A stretch of 64,000 bases of DNA from NCBI RefSeq assembly GCF_001280845.1, contig NZ_LGHP01000004.1, positions 251,261 to 315,260 on the forward strand. The letters run 5' to 3'. Origin of the DNA: Bacillus sp. FJAT-28004 (GTDB taxonomy: Bacteria > Bacillota > Bacilli > Paenibacillales > Paenibacillaceae). Positions 51,870-60,377 of the stretch are shown here, in pieces (position 1 is the stretch's first letter; the number at the start of each line of letters is the position of its first letter). The notes beneath the pieces were generated by a model. The model worked only from the letters and a program-made list of their open reading frames with translations. It was not told the DNA's origin and searched no databases. Both the position numbers and the translations under genes were made by a program.

Positions 51870-51895
51870 CACGTATGAGATTGGAAAAAGTTACA
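51870..51895 (-). promoter_or_regulatory. ECF-type promoter, likely autoregulatory
   Basis: Minus strand TGTAAC (51890-51895), then a 16-base spacer that starts with TTTTT, then CGTG (51870-51873). The AAC-N16-CGT form with a T-run after the -35 is characteristic of ECF sigma promoters, which usually drive their own sigma-anti-sigma operon. Confidence 0.7.
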
Positions 51896-51913
51896 TTTCA
51901 TATGTATAAAATA

Positions 51914-51963
51914 ATAAAGCCGTATGCGCTGCGCTCCAAAAAGAGCTGCATAACATACGGCTT
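51914..51963 (-). terminator. Terminator of ricA
   Basis: AAGCCGTATG/CATACGGCTT stem with an inner GAGC/GCTC hairpin, followed on the minus strand by TTTATTATTTT. It lies 17 bases after the ricA stop. Confidence 0.85.
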
Positions 51964-51980
51964 ATAACGCTTGTCTTTAT

Positions 51981-52475
51981 TTAGTCACTGCACTCTTCAG
52001 GTGCTGGCTCCGACGCATTCTCAACGTTGATTTTCTCGGATACCGTATCACGAATGATAGAAATAACGAGCTGAAGTAAATAATTGATGTCGCTTTGACT
52101 TTGTTGAAACTCGGATACGATTGGAATGCCATCAAGCTCGTCCTGCAGCTCTTCCATTTCGCCTTCGATTTTTTTAACCATGTCTGCGTTTTTGAAAGTT
52201 GTTTCGAATGCAACAACTTCCTTTTGTTTTTTCTTAATTTTCGTAATAAGCTGCTGTATGCGCTCATTGCCGTTTATTTGCAGTTCTGCGCGGCGGTAGT
52301 GCTGTACTTCCTCTGAAGTAAAGATTAGATTCGCTAATTCTTTTGCTTTTTGCGAAATATCTTCGCGAACGATGAGATCACGCGTATGGAAACTCGGTAT
52401 TCCACAGCCTTCTCCATGCTCATGATCATGGTCACATTGCGCTGCTTGATTATCTGCTGTATGCTGCTCTGCCAT
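51981..52475 (-). CDS. ricA: RicA/YmcA (YlbF family) regulator
   Basis: A 164-residue helical YlbF/YmcA-family protein. RicA with RicF and RicT forms the complex that carries iron-sulfur clusters, activates RNase Y processing of specific messages and affects sporulation and biofilm formation in Bacillus subtilis. The coiled core runs about 35-150 (AKELANLIFTSEEVQHYRR). The N-terminus has a Cys/His cluster (QCDHDHEHGEGCGIP), and a final Cys is in EECSD, a possible metal or cluster site. It lies 23 bases after miaB, the same order as miaB-ymcA in Bacillus, and rny is 10 kb away. AGGAGAG precedes the ATG. Confidence 0.85.
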   Translation of the reverse strand: MAEQHTADNQAAQCDHDHEHGEGCGIPSFHTRDLIVREDISQKAKELANLIFTSEEVQHYRRAELQINGNERIQQLITKIKKKQKEVVAFETTFKNADMVKKIEGEMEELQDELDGIPIVSEFQQSQSDINYLLQLVISIIRDTVSEKINVENASEPAPEECSD

Positions 52476-52498
52476 TTGTCATCTCTCCTGTTTTACCG

Positions 52499-54091
52499 TT
52501 AGCTAACGGCTTCTTGTGCATCCTGTTCTATACTTTCGGCTTTGATATACCAAGTTTGAGCTTCGGTTACCTTCGCCATAATAAACTGGCCAACCCATTC
52601 CTTAGGGCCTACCAAATGAACTAATTTATTCGTGCGCGTCCGACCCGAAAGGACATTAGCATTATTTTTGCTTTCACCTTCAATGAGCACCTCGACAATT
52701 TGACCTCGAAGCTGTTCATTCTTTTCTCTCGCATTTACAGCAAGCTGTGCATTTAGACGCTGTAGACGAGCCTTCTTCACCTCTAGCGGAACATTATCTT
52801 CCATACTAGCTGCAGGCGTACCCTCACGTGGTGAATAAAGGAAAGTATAAGCTGAATCAAAGCCGACTTCTTTCACAAGCGTCATCGTATCTTCGAACTG
52901 CTCGTCTGTCTCGCCAGGGAAACCAACGATAATATCCGAAGTCAGCATCGCGTTTGGAATCGCTTTTTTAATTTTCGCAACCAGCTCCAGATACATCTCG
53001 CGCGTATACTTACGGCTCATTCGTTTCAATATTTCGGTACTGCCGGACTGTACTGGCAAATGAATATGCTCGACTAGATTGCCGCCTGTTCCGAGCACCT
53101 CAATCAAATGATCGTCAAAATCACGCGGATGGCTCGTCATAAACCGGATACGTGGAATATCAATTTTGGACATATCATGCATCAGATCGCCAAAACGATA
53201 GCTGATGTCCTCAAAGTCCTTGCCATAAGCGTTAACATTCTGTCCAAGCAATGTTATTTCCTTAAAGCCTCGTCTAGCCAATTCGCGTACTTCAGCAATT
53301 ACATCCTCAGGACGTCTGCTGCGCTCCTTGCCGCGCGTATATGGTACGATGCAATACGTACAAAACTTATCGCAGCCGTACATAATATTAACCCAAGCAC
53401 GCATTCCTTCGCGTTTCTTAGGCATATTTTCGATAATATCGCCTTCCTTGGACCATACCTCAACGACCAGCTCTTTACTGAAATAAGCATTTTGCAGCAA
53501 ATAGGGAAGTCTATGAATGTTATGCGTACCAAAGATCATATCTACAAAAGAATGCTTTTGCAAAATACGTCCGACAACCGACTCCTCCTGCGACATGCAG
53601 CCGCAAACACCTAGCAGCAAATCCGGCTTTTCCGTCTTCAGTGCTTTCAGATGCCCAAGCTCGCCAAATACTTTATCTTCGGCATTCTCACGAATGGCAC
53701 ATGTATTAAGCAAGATGACATCAGCAAGATTTCGATCCTCTGTAGCCGTATAACCCATTTCTTCGAACATGCCCTTCATTACTTCTGTGTCATGCTCGTT
53801 CATTTGGCAGCCATACGTTTGGATTAAATAAAACTTGCCTATGCCCATCGATCGAAGCTCAGCAGGAATCGCAAAGTCATAATGCACTTCGATATCCTCT
53901 TTGCCCCGCTTCTTCTCATCCTTGTGATTGGGAGCAGAGTTGATTTGTATATTCCGACCTTTAATGCGAACCGTAGTCATGCCATCTTCTTCACGTAAAA
54001 TCTTCGCATCCGAAAAATCGAAATACTTGGAGTAGTCCTTAACACCCGTGCCAGATTTTAAGTCTGGTGTGCTTTTGGTCTCCTTCGTCAT
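52499..54091 (-). CDS. miaB: tRNA-2-methylthio-N6-dimethylallyladenosine synthase MiaB
   Basis: A 530-residue radical-SAM methylthiotransferase that makes ms2i6A37 in tRNA. The N-terminal UPF0004 domain has QTYGCQMNEHDTEVM with the first cluster Cys; two more are in LNTCAIRENAEDKVFG and GVCGCMSQEE. The radical-SAM triad is YGCDKFCTYCIVPYTRG; the TRAM domain is at the end (VEVLIEGESKNN). It has an N-terminal extension of about 60 residues beyond the core, usual in Bacillota. AAGGAAG precedes the ATG, and ricA follows after 23 bases. Confidence 0.96.
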   Translation of the reverse strand: MTKETKSTPDLKSGTGVKDYSKYFDFSDAKILREEDGMTTVRIKGRNIQINSAPNHKDEKKRGKEDIEVHYDFAIPAELRSMGIGKFYLIQTYGCQMNEHDTEVMKGMFEEMGYTATEDRNLADVILLNTCAIRENAEDKVFGELGHLKALKTEKPDLLLGVCGCMSQEESVVGRILQKHSFVDMIFGTHNIHRLPYLLQNAYFSKELVVEVWSKEGDIIENMPKKREGMRAWVNIMYGCDKFCTYCIVPYTRGKERSRRPEDVIAEVRELARRGFKEITLLGQNVNAYGKDFEDISYRFGDLMHDMSKIDIPRIRFMTSHPRDFDDHLIEVLGTGGNLVEHIHLPVQSGSTEILKRMSRKYTREMYLELVAKIKKAIPNAMLTSDIIVGFPGETDEQFEDTMTLVKEVGFDSAYTFLYSPREGTPAASMEDNVPLEVKKARLQRLNAQLAVNAREKNEQLRGQIVEVLIEGESKNNANVLSGRTRTNKLVHLVGPKEWVGQFIMAKVTEAQTWYIKAESIEQDAQEAVS

Positions 54092-54239
54092 AGGGATTCA
54101 CTTCCTTTATCTGCAATTTCCATAAATAATTATTTTTATTCATTTGAACATATCAATTAGAAATTATATCATAACGGCCTCGCCTAATCCATCACAAGCA
54201 AATCAAAAAAGCTCGCCGTACAAATTATGAGTACTCCAA

Positions 54240-54490
54240 TCGCTATAGATAATACCGTAATGTGAATAGTAGATTAGAAGCTTTTCCCCCTGCGTTGCAG
54301 AAACTACAATAGAAACCTGACATGACACTCGAAAAGCAGGGCTGTATTGCAGAAATACACTAGAATTCCTCAATAGTAAGACAATCCAGTCGAAAAGAGA
54401 GCTTTCTGCTGTATTAACTACAACGTAGCTTTGTGTTCCAACTTCAAAGAAGGATTCTATTGTACAAAGTGCAATGTAGAGGTCATGCGC
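54240..54490. repeat. Degenerate intergenic repeat element
   Basis: The 475-base gap upstream of miaB holds several similar motifs on the plus strand: CTGCGTTGCAGAAACTACAA (54290-54309), CTGTATTGCAGAAATACACT (54342-54361, 52 bases later), CTGTATTAACTACAACGTAG and CTATTGTACAAAGTGCAATG. A 102-codon frame crosses the array on the minus strand, but it follows the repeat and has no ribosome binding site. Elements of this kind are, from memory, frequent in Paenibacillus intergenic regions. Their function is unknown. Confidence 0.55.
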
Positions 54491-54516
54491 ATCAGCCATA
54501 GTTTCATACATAAGCT

Positions 54517-54556
54517 AAAAAAAGAGGACAGCGAATTCGCTGTCCTCCTTTTTATA
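54517..54556. terminator. Bidirectional terminator after tetR-type gene
   Basis: Perfect palindrome GAGGACAGCGAA/TTCGCTGTCCTC (54524-54547) with A-runs before and T-runs after. It lies 20 bases after the TetR gene stop on the minus strand and would also separate it from the repeat region and miaB. Confidence 0.9.
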
Positions 54557-54566
54557 GGCTAATCAA

Positions 54567-55175
54567 CTATCGAAATAATGGGTCAATAAAGGTCTTACAA
54601 AAACGGTCCTGAATTTCCTCACAAGAGTAGCCCATCACATACCGCAATTGTCTAAACGTGTGTGGGGATTGTATCGATATAAACGAATGAGCAGCATAAC
54701 ACGGGTCAAGGGGCTCAATCTGCTCTTTCTCCATTGCTTCTTTTAATAAGCTGCGCAGCACATTATGCAAATAAAGATAAGGCGGAGATTGAAAAAAATC
54801 ACCCTTATGATGTTCATGTTCGATTTTGTTAAAGGATTGCATCACGCCAAGCCATTTCGATTCCTTATCGATAAACTCAATAATTTTGCGCATTACTTCG
54901 CTCAATCGCTCATGTACGGACAGCATAGCCGCTTCTGCCAAATACCCGTCGATCTCATTGATGAAAATTTCAAAGTTCTCTTTCATCATATCCATGCACA
55001 AATCGCCTTTATTTGAATACCTCCGGTATAGGGTGCCTTGTCCAATACCGACCGATTTGGCGATTTGGTGCATACTGACCGATTCTACCCCATGCTCCGT
55101 AAACAAGTGATTAGCCGTATGCAAAATCGCTTTGCTGAGCGCTTGTTTCGTTCTGCCATTTTCAGGTGCAGTCAT
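54567..55175 (-). CDS. TetR-family transcriptional regulator
   Basis: A 202-residue regulator. The N-terminal HTH (about 10-60) reads HTANHLFTEHGVESVSMHQIAKSVGIGQGTLYRRYSNKGDL, the classical TetR_N form; the C-terminal about 130 residues form a helical ligand domain with FNKIEHEHHKGDFFQSP. It is divergent from a 14-helix exporter gene and likely represses it through the palindrome overlapping that gene's promoter. GGAGA precedes the ATG. The inducer is unknown, probably an exported compound. Confidence 0.9.
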   Translation of the reverse strand: MTAPENGRTKQALSKAILHTANHLFTEHGVESVSMHQIAKSVGIGQGTLYRRYSNKGDLCMDMMKENFEIFINEIDGYLAEAAMLSVHERLSEVMRKIIEFIDKESKWLGVMQSFNKIEHEHHKGDFFQSPPYLYLHNVLRSLLKEAMEKEQIEPLDPCYAAHSFISIQSPHTFRQLRYVMGYSCEEIQDRFCKTFIDPLFR

Positions 55176-55214
55176 CGTGCCTATCTCCTTTTTCCGCGTT
55201 TACAAATGAAACGA

Positions 55215-55267
55215 TTGACATTTGCCCCATTCGTCTTTATTATTCAGTAGTGCGGACAATTGTCCGC
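55215..55267 (+). promoter_or_regulatory. Promoter and TetR-type operator of the DHA2 exporter
   Basis: Plus strand TTGACA (55215-55220), 17-base spacer, TATTAT (55238-55243). The perfect 16-base palindrome GCGGACAATTGTCCGC follows at 55252-55267, about at the transcription start, an ideal place for a TetR repressor to block initiation. Confidence 0.85.
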
Positions 55268-55361
55268 TCATAGATGCGGTCATCTTTCATTGTAGCCTGC
55301 TGCCACACACAGGTCAACAATAGATAGAATAGACCCACATATACGGATAGGAGGAAATAAA

Positions 55362-56855
55362 ATGGCTTCAGCTTCAAAAAAAGCAGCACCTGTCGGTGAT
55401 CCGATGTCAATGCGTAATATTATCGCACCGCTAATCGCCATCATTGTCGGTATGTTTATGGTTATTTTGGACGGTACAGCAATGAATGTCGCCATGCCGG
55501 GATTAATGGCAGACTTCAAAAGCTCGATGTCTCTTGTTCAGTGGACCATTACCGGATACGCACTTGCACAGGCTGCTGTTATACCGCTTGCTGGATGGAT
55601 GTCCGATCGTTTCGGCGCCAAACAGGTCTTCTTGTTTTCAATCATTATGTTTACGATTGGTTCCGGTCTTTGTGCACTAGCTACTACAGCTGAACAGCTA
55701 ATCGTATTCCGTATCATTCAAGGTCTCGGCGGCGGTATGGTTGCTCCAATCGCAATGGCCTTTACCTTTAGGCTTAGCCCTCCTGGCAAACAAGGAGCAG
55801 TTATGGGTATGATCGGTATTCCAATGCTGCTAGCTCCAGCTCTTGGCCCTGTAGTGGCAGGCTGGCTCGTTGATTATGTATCGTGGCACTGGATATTTAT
55901 TATCAATCTTCCGATTGGTGTCGTTGCAGTTATCGTTGGACTTCGCACTTTACCTAAGATTGAGCGCAAACACGTTCCTTCCCTAGACTTTTTAGGTATG
56001 ATTTTCGCCCCTCTTGCGTTTGCCAGTCTAGCTTACGGCGTAAGCTCAGCTGGAGGCGGAGAAGGCGGCGCAGGCAGCGGCTGGACCTCTCCTGAAGCTT
56101 TGATCGGTATGATTGTAGGCGGTATTTCGCTTATTATTTTCATCATCATTGAACTGAAGCGCAAAGAACCATTGCTTGAGCTTCGCGTCTTTAAATCAAG
56201 CAATTTCACACGCGGCATCATCTTGCAGTGGATTGTTCAAATCGCATTATTCGGAACTTTATTCTTGATTCCGATTTTCTTGCAAATCGCAAAAGGTTAC
56301 TCCGCTTTTGACACAGGACTTATTTTGCTACCGCAAGCTCTAGCAGCAGGTATTTTCATGCCTATTGGCGGCAAGCTGTTTGACCGTTTCGGAGCTCGTC
56401 CTATTGTTATTGCCGGTTTATCTATCGTGACGATTGCAGGCTTCATTCTAAGCCAACTTTCTGCGGACACGACTCTTCTCACACTTATGATTCCGATTGC
56501 TATGCTCGGCGCAGGTATGGGTTTGTCGATGATGCCGCTTAACACACATATTATGCAGTCCGCTCCTAAGGAGCTCGTAAGCCGTGTAACCTCGCTAACC
56601 GCAGCTGCACAGCAGGTCATGACCTCCTTCGCAATCGCTGGTTTGTCGACGATTCTCGCTAGTAGAGTGGAGCATTACAGTGTAACTGCCCCAGGACCAA
56701 ATGTAGTGTACTCCTCCTATGGAGATACGTTCTTCATCCTGGCTTCGATTTCAATCGTAGGCGCCCTCACTGCATTCCTGCTTCGCAGACCGAAGCAAGA
56801 GCATGGCACAAGTCCAGAGGATAAGCCTGAAGTATCCATGATGATGGGACATTAA
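55362..56855 (+). CDS. DHA2-type (EmrB/QacA) 14-helix MFS drug exporter
   Basis: A 497-residue exporter with about 14 membrane helices. Motif D1 is FMVILDGTAMNVAMPGLMAD in the first helix region, motif A is LAGWMSDRFGAKQVF, and motif C is VMGMIGIPMLLAPALGPVVAGWL, the antiporter signature. The closest known proteins are multidrug and lincomycin-type exporters driven by protons. AGGAGG is seven bases before the ATG. It is divergent from the TetR gene and carries its operator. Confidence 0.92.
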   Translation: MASASKKAAPVGDPMSMRNIIAPLIAIIVGMFMVILDGTAMNVAMPGLMADFKSSMSLVQWTITGYALAQAAVIPLAGWMSDRFGAKQVFLFSIIMFTIGSGLCALATTAEQLIVFRIIQGLGGGMVAPIAMAFTFRLSPPGKQGAVMGMIGIPMLLAPALGPVVAGWLVDYVSWHWIFIINLPIGVVAVIVGLRTLPKIERKHVPSLDFLGMIFAPLAFASLAYGVSSAGGGEGGAGSGWTSPEALIGMIVGGISLIIFIIIELKRKEPLLELRVFKSSNFTRGIILQWIVQIALFGTLFLIPIFLQIAKGYSAFDTGLILLPQALAAGIFMPIGGKLFDRFGARPIVIAGLSIVTIAGFILSQLSADTTLLTLMIPIAMLGAGMGLSMMPLNTHIMQSAPKELVSRVTSLTAAAQQVMTSFAIAGLSTILASRVEHYSVTAPGPNVVYSSYGDTFFILASISIVGALTAFLLRRPKQEHGTSPEDKPEVSMMMGH

Positions 56856-56872
56856 TTAAAGTTCTTCCAAGC

Positions 56873-56921
56873 AAAAAAAACAGCTTCCAGGTCGTCTGAG
56901 ACGATCAGGAAGCTGTTTTTA
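56873..56921. terminator. Bidirectional terminator between exporter and pduL
   Basis: AAAACAGCTTCC/GGAAGCTGTTTT outer stem with an inner GTCGTCT/AGACGAT hairpin, A-run on one side and T-run on the other. It ends the exporter gene and pduL. Confidence 0.9.
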
Positions 56922-56927
56922 TATTGT

Positions 56928-57503
56928 CTAATCTATGATTTCAGCCATATCTCCATTTTTTACGCCTGCTGCATTTGCTTCATCTGTATCGATATGCATA
57001 TCGAGTGCAAATTGCTCTGACACACGCGCGACAACATTTTCAAATACGACACCGCGCTCGCCAGCGAAACGAACCCGCAGCGACTGCTTGTCCGAGATGC
57101 CATATCGCTCAGCATCGCTTGTATGGAAATGGATATGACGAGCCGCTACAATTACGCCCTCTTCGATTGTAACCTCTCCAGCAGGTCCTTGAAGCTTAAT
57201 GCCCGCAGAACCTTTTGTATCTCCTGATTCCCGAACTGGCGGATTAACACCTAACGCAAATGCGTCTGTACGCGACACTTCGAGCTGAGTCTCTTTCCGA
57301 GTAGGTCCAAGAATTCTTACTTTAGCAAATGTTCCTTTGGGCCCAACAACCGCTACCGTTTCATTCGCTGCGTATTGTCCTGGCTGAGACAATGGCTTCA
57401 TTTCAGTTAAAGCGTAGCCCGTCCCAAATAATATCTCAACATGCTCCTGTGATAAATGAATATGTCTTGCAGATACGCCGATAAGTACTCCTCTATGTAT
57501 CAT
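56928..57503 (-). CDS. pduL: Phosphate propanoyltransferase PduL
   Basis: A zinc-dependent phosphotransacylase that exchanges CoA and phosphate on acetyl or propanoyl groups. The 191-residue protein has the duplicated barrel motifs GVSARHIHLS at about residue 10 and VAARHIHFH near 120, plus ALDMHIDTDEANA near the end; His residues hold the two zinc ions. The frame opens 28 codons earlier, but AGGAG eight bases before the ATG at 57503 sets the start. With korAB upstream, it could turn acyl-CoA made by the oxidoreductase into acyl phosphate for ATP synthesis (inference). Confidence 0.92.
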   Translation of the reverse strand: MIHRGVLIGVSARHIHLSQEHVEILFGTGYALTEMKPLSQPGQYAANETVAVVGPKGTFAKVRILGPTRKETQLEVSRTDAFALGVNPPVRESGDTKGSAGIKLQGPAGEVTIEEGVIVAARHIHFHTSDAERYGISDKQSLRVRFAGERGVVFENVVARVSEQFALDMHIDTDEANAAGVKNGDMAEIID

Positions 57504-57550
57504 GTTGTCACACTCCTGATCTAAATTTGTTGTTCTCCACAGAGTAGAAA

Positions 57551-57586
57551 GAAAAAGCATACGGCCATAAAGGCGCATGCTTATCA
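57551..57586 (-). terminator. Imperfect terminator between korB and pduL
   Basis: Minus strand AAGCATGCGCC/GGCCGTATGCTT with one mismatch and one bulge, then TTTCTTTC. It lies just after the korB stop, so pduL may be partly uncoupled from korAB. Confidence 0.65.
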
Positions 57587-57592
57587 TACCAC

Positions 57593-58459
57593 TTATTTAA
57601 ATTCGGCAACAAGCTTATCGAATTCTTCTGGGGTGATTTTGATATTTTGCTTAGCTAAAGCCTCAGGCTTGAAGCCTGTAATCAAATCTTCATAGGCTTT
57701 TCGCGTTTTATTTTGATAGATAAGTCCTGTGAGCATTCCGTTTGTTTCCATGATTTTGTTCATTGCCTGTACACGGTTAGTTGGATCGTAGTCCGGGAAT
57801 TGTTCTAGATTCACGATATTTTCCTTAAACCAGTCGTACGTATTAATTTTGTTAAATGTAACACATGGGCTGAATACGTTAATCAAGGAGAAACCTTCGT
57901 GGTTAATTCCCTCTTCAATTAATTTCGTCAACTGCTTCAAGTCACTGGAAAATGATTGAGCAATAAATGTTGCACCAGAAGACAGTGCGATTTCAAGCGG
58001 AGAAAGCGTTGACTCAATCGAGCCTTCTGGCGTCGATTTCGTTTTGAAGCCCTCTGCGCTGCGCGGTGAAGTTTGGCCTTTGGTTAAGCCGTAAATTTGG
58101 TTATCCATTACGATGTAAGTCACGTTCAGGTTACGACGAATGGCATGGACAGTGTGACCCATACCGATTGCGAAGCCGTCTCCATCTCCGCCTGAAGCGA
58201 TAACGGTAAGTTCACGATTAGCAAGCTTTACACCTTGTGCGATAGGCAGCACGCGACCATGAATACCATGGAAGCCGTAAGCGTTAATATAACCAGAGAT
58301 CCGACCTGAACATCCAATACCAGATATAACAGCTAAGTTTTCAGGCTCTAGCCCCACGTTAGCTGCAGCGCGCTGAATCGCTGCTTGAATAGAAAAGTCT
58401 CCACAGCCTGGGCACCAGTTAGGTTTTACATTATTTCTAAACTCTTTGAACGTTGCCAT
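57593..58459 (-). CDS. korB: 2-oxoacid:ferredoxin oxidoreductase beta subunit
   Basis: A 288-residue thiamine-diphosphate subunit. The cluster motif NWCPGCGDFSIQAAI is at about residue 15, and the ThDP motif GGDGDGFAIGMGH followed by NLNVTYIVMDNQIYGLTKGQTSP is near residues 95-140. With KorA it converts 2-oxoglutarate (or another 2-oxoacid) to the acyl-CoA with reduced ferredoxin. It overlaps korA by 23 bases. A separate delta (ferredoxin-like) subunit is not encoded nearby, as in the two-subunit enzymes of aerobic bacteria. Confidence 0.94.
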   Translation of the reverse strand: MATFKEFRNNVKPNWCPGCGDFSIQAAIQRAAANVGLEPENLAVISGIGCSGRISGYINAYGFHGIHGRVLPIAQGVKLANRELTVIASGGDGDGFAIGMGHTVHAIRRNLNVTYIVMDNQIYGLTKGQTSPRSAEGFKTKSTPEGSIESTLSPLEIALSSGATFIAQSFSSDLKQLTKLIEEGINHEGFSLINVFSPCVTFNKINTYDWFKENIVNLEQFPDYDPTNRVQAMNKIMETNGMLTGLIYQNKTRKAYEDLITGFKPEALAKQNIKITPEEFDKLVAEFK

Positions 58460-60194
58460 CTAAACTCAACTCCTTACATGCTTTGTGAACGTCGGAAGGT
58501 AAAAATGGGTTACCGTCGTATTTAAGCAAGCTATCGATTTTTTCTGCAAAACCAGCATGCATTTTAATTTGTCCTGCTAGCTGTCCGGTTGCATTATTTT
58601 CGATGACAATTACTTTTTTCGCATTTTGCAAGTAAGGAAGCAGAGGTTTAGTTGGGAACGGATGAATTTGGCGAACTGTTATATGGTTTGTTTTCACACC
58701 ATCTAGAGAGAGCAATCTTCTTGCCTCATCAATCGTGCCGCCAGTTGAACCCATCCCGATAATAAGCAAATCAGGCGTATCATGTGGCGCGTCTACACGG
58801 ATAGCTTCACGAATATACATATCATTCAGCTTATTCAAACGTTTATCCATCATGTTCTGACGGTTCAATGCATTCTCAGATGGACGGCCCGTCTCATCAT
58901 GCTCTACACCTGTCACATGATGCAGGCCGCCCTTCTCGCCTGGCAATACACGAGGGGAGACGCCATCTTCCGTGAGCTCATAACGTTTAAACAAATCATG
59001 GCCTTCAAGTGCAGGCACGTTTTCGACCAACTTGCCGCGTTTGATTTCTATTTTGTTGTAATCAAGCTGATCACAAGATTGTTTGCCGAGCGACAACTGC
59101 AAATCTGTCATTAAAATGACCGGTACTTGATATTCCTCAGCCAAATTAAATGATTCGATCGTATCGTAGAAGCAGTCTTCAATCGATGCTGGTGCAATTA
59201 CGATTTTTGGAATTTCTCCGTGCGTACCGTAAACCATTGCGTTCAAGTCCGATTGTTCTTGCTTCGTAGGTAGACCAGTCGACGGACCGCCACGCTGTGT
59301 ATTCACGATTACGAGCGGCGTTTCTGTCATGCCTGCAAGACCAATGGCTTCCATCATTAGGGAGAGTCCAGGGCCCGCAGAAGCTGTCATTGTGCGAACG
59401 CCGGCATAGTTAGCGCCAATAGCCATCGTTACTGCAGCAATTTCATCTTCCGTTTGCACTACTGTACCTCCAAATTTCGGAAGTTTCTTAATCAAATATT
59501 CCATAATCTCGGAAGCTGGCGTGATCGGGTAAGCCGCCATCAAGCGGCAACCAGCTGCCAGAGAGCCAAGACCAATCGCCTCATTGCCGATCATGAACAG
59601 CTTTTGCTGCCCGTCTGCCTCATCAAGCTTAAATTCATCAAGCGGTCCGCCCGCCTGCTCTAGCACAAATTCTGCGCCGCTTTTCACCGCTTCAATATTT
59701 TTCTCAACAACAGCTGCGCCTTTGCGTCCAAACTCTTCTTCTACCGCTTTATTAAATACTTCAAGCGGAAGTCCTAGAAGTGCCCAAGACGCTCCTGAGG
59801 CAACCATATTTTTCATCAAAGATGTGCCGAGCTCCTCAGCCATCTTCGTAATAGGAACAGCAAAAAGTCTTGCATCAATACCTTCAGGTATAGTTGGGTT
59901 AAACTTTGCATCTGCAACGATAACTCCGCCAAGGCGTAGTTCCTTAGCATTCAAATCAATGCTTTCTTGGTCGAACGCAACCAAAATATCCAAATCATCC
60001 GAAATAGCGCGAATCGGTTTCGTGCTTATACGAATTTTGTTATTCGTATGCCCACCTTTGATTCGCGAGGAGAAATGACGATATCCATATAAATAATAGC
60101 CTAACCGGTTAAGCGCCGTGGAAAAGATCCTGTCCGTACTCTCGACGCCTTCTCCTTGTTGTCCCCCGATCTTCCAAGACAATTGACTAATCAA
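58437..60194 (-). CDS. korA: 2-oxoacid:ferredoxin oxidoreductase alpha subunit (gamma-alpha fusion)
   Basis: A 585-residue subunit: residues about 1-185 are the gamma domain (LSWKIGGQQGEGVESTDRIF) and about 200-585 the alpha domain with YPITPASEIMEYL, TMTASAGPGLSLMMEAIGLAG and a C-terminal transketolase-like domain. The two-domain fusion is the usual layout for KorA of aerobic and facultative bacteria. The frame is open 11 codons upstream, but GAGGAG nine bases before a TTG at 60194 gives the typical MISQLSWK start. It is followed by korB with a 23-base overlap. Confidence 0.94.
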   Translation of the reverse strand: MISQLSWKIGGQQGEGVESTDRIFSTALNRLGYYLYGYRHFSSRIKGGHTNNKIRISTKPIRAISDDLDILVAFDQESIDLNAKELRLGGVIVADAKFNPTIPEGIDARLFAVPITKMAEELGTSLMKNMVASGASWALLGLPLEVFNKAVEEEFGRKGAAVVEKNIEAVKSGAEFVLEQAGGPLDEFKLDEADGQQKLFMIGNEAIGLGSLAAGCRLMAAYPITPASEIMEYLIKKLPKFGGTVVQTEDEIAAVTMAIGANYAGVRTMTASAGPGLSLMMEAIGLAGMTETPLVIVNTQRGGPSTGLPTKQEQSDLNAMVYGTHGEIPKIVIAPASIEDCFYDTIESFNLAEEYQVPVILMTDLQLSLGKQSCDQLDYNKIEIKRGKLVENVPALEGHDLFKRYELTEDGVSPRVLPGEKGGLHHVTGVEHDETGRPSENALNRQNMMDKRLNKLNDMYIREAIRVDAPHDTPDLLIIGMGSTGGTIDEARRLLSLDGVKTNHITVRQIHPFPTKPLLPYLQNAKKVIVIENNATGQLAGQIKMHAGFAEKIDSLLKYDGNPFLPSDVHKACKELSLDGNVQRV

Positions 60195-60247
60195 AATGCC
60201 CAACTCCTCTTTGTCTACATCGTGCAAATATTCTATTTCATCAAGTA

Positions 60248-60277
60248 ATTATATAGTATAAATCATAACAGTCACAA
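60248..60277 (-). promoter_or_regulatory. Promoter of korAB
   Basis: Minus strand TTGTGA (60272-60277), 18-base spacer, TATAAT (60248-60253), a perfect -10. Transcription would begin near 60241, about 47 bases before the korA start. Confidence 0.7.
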
Positions 60278-60310
60278 CAAGTTTAAAGCGCGTATACATA
60301 AAAATCAAGA

Positions 60311-60324
60311 TGTAAACGCTTAAA
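60311..60324. promoter_or_regulatory. Near-consensus cre site upstream of korAB
   Basis: TGTAAACGCTTAAA matches TGWAANCGNTNWCA except for the penultimate C. It lies about 34 bases upstream of the korAB -35. A cre in such an upstream position activates overflow genes (for example ackA in Bacillus subtilis), but with one mismatch this is only a candidate. Confidence 0.4.
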
Positions 60325-60377
60325 AGAAGCATAGTTTGTTTCGATCAATCCCATACCGCAAATAGATCGAATTCATT

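Noticed and set aside
53108..53614. 168-codon plus-strand frame opposite miaB
   Set aside because: Antisense shadow of conserved radical-SAM motifs with no ribosome binding site.
54203..54511. 102-codon open frame on the minus strand upstream of miaB
   Set aside because: It runs through the degenerate intergenic repeat, has no ribosome binding site, and its sequence follows the DNA repeats rather than a protein family.
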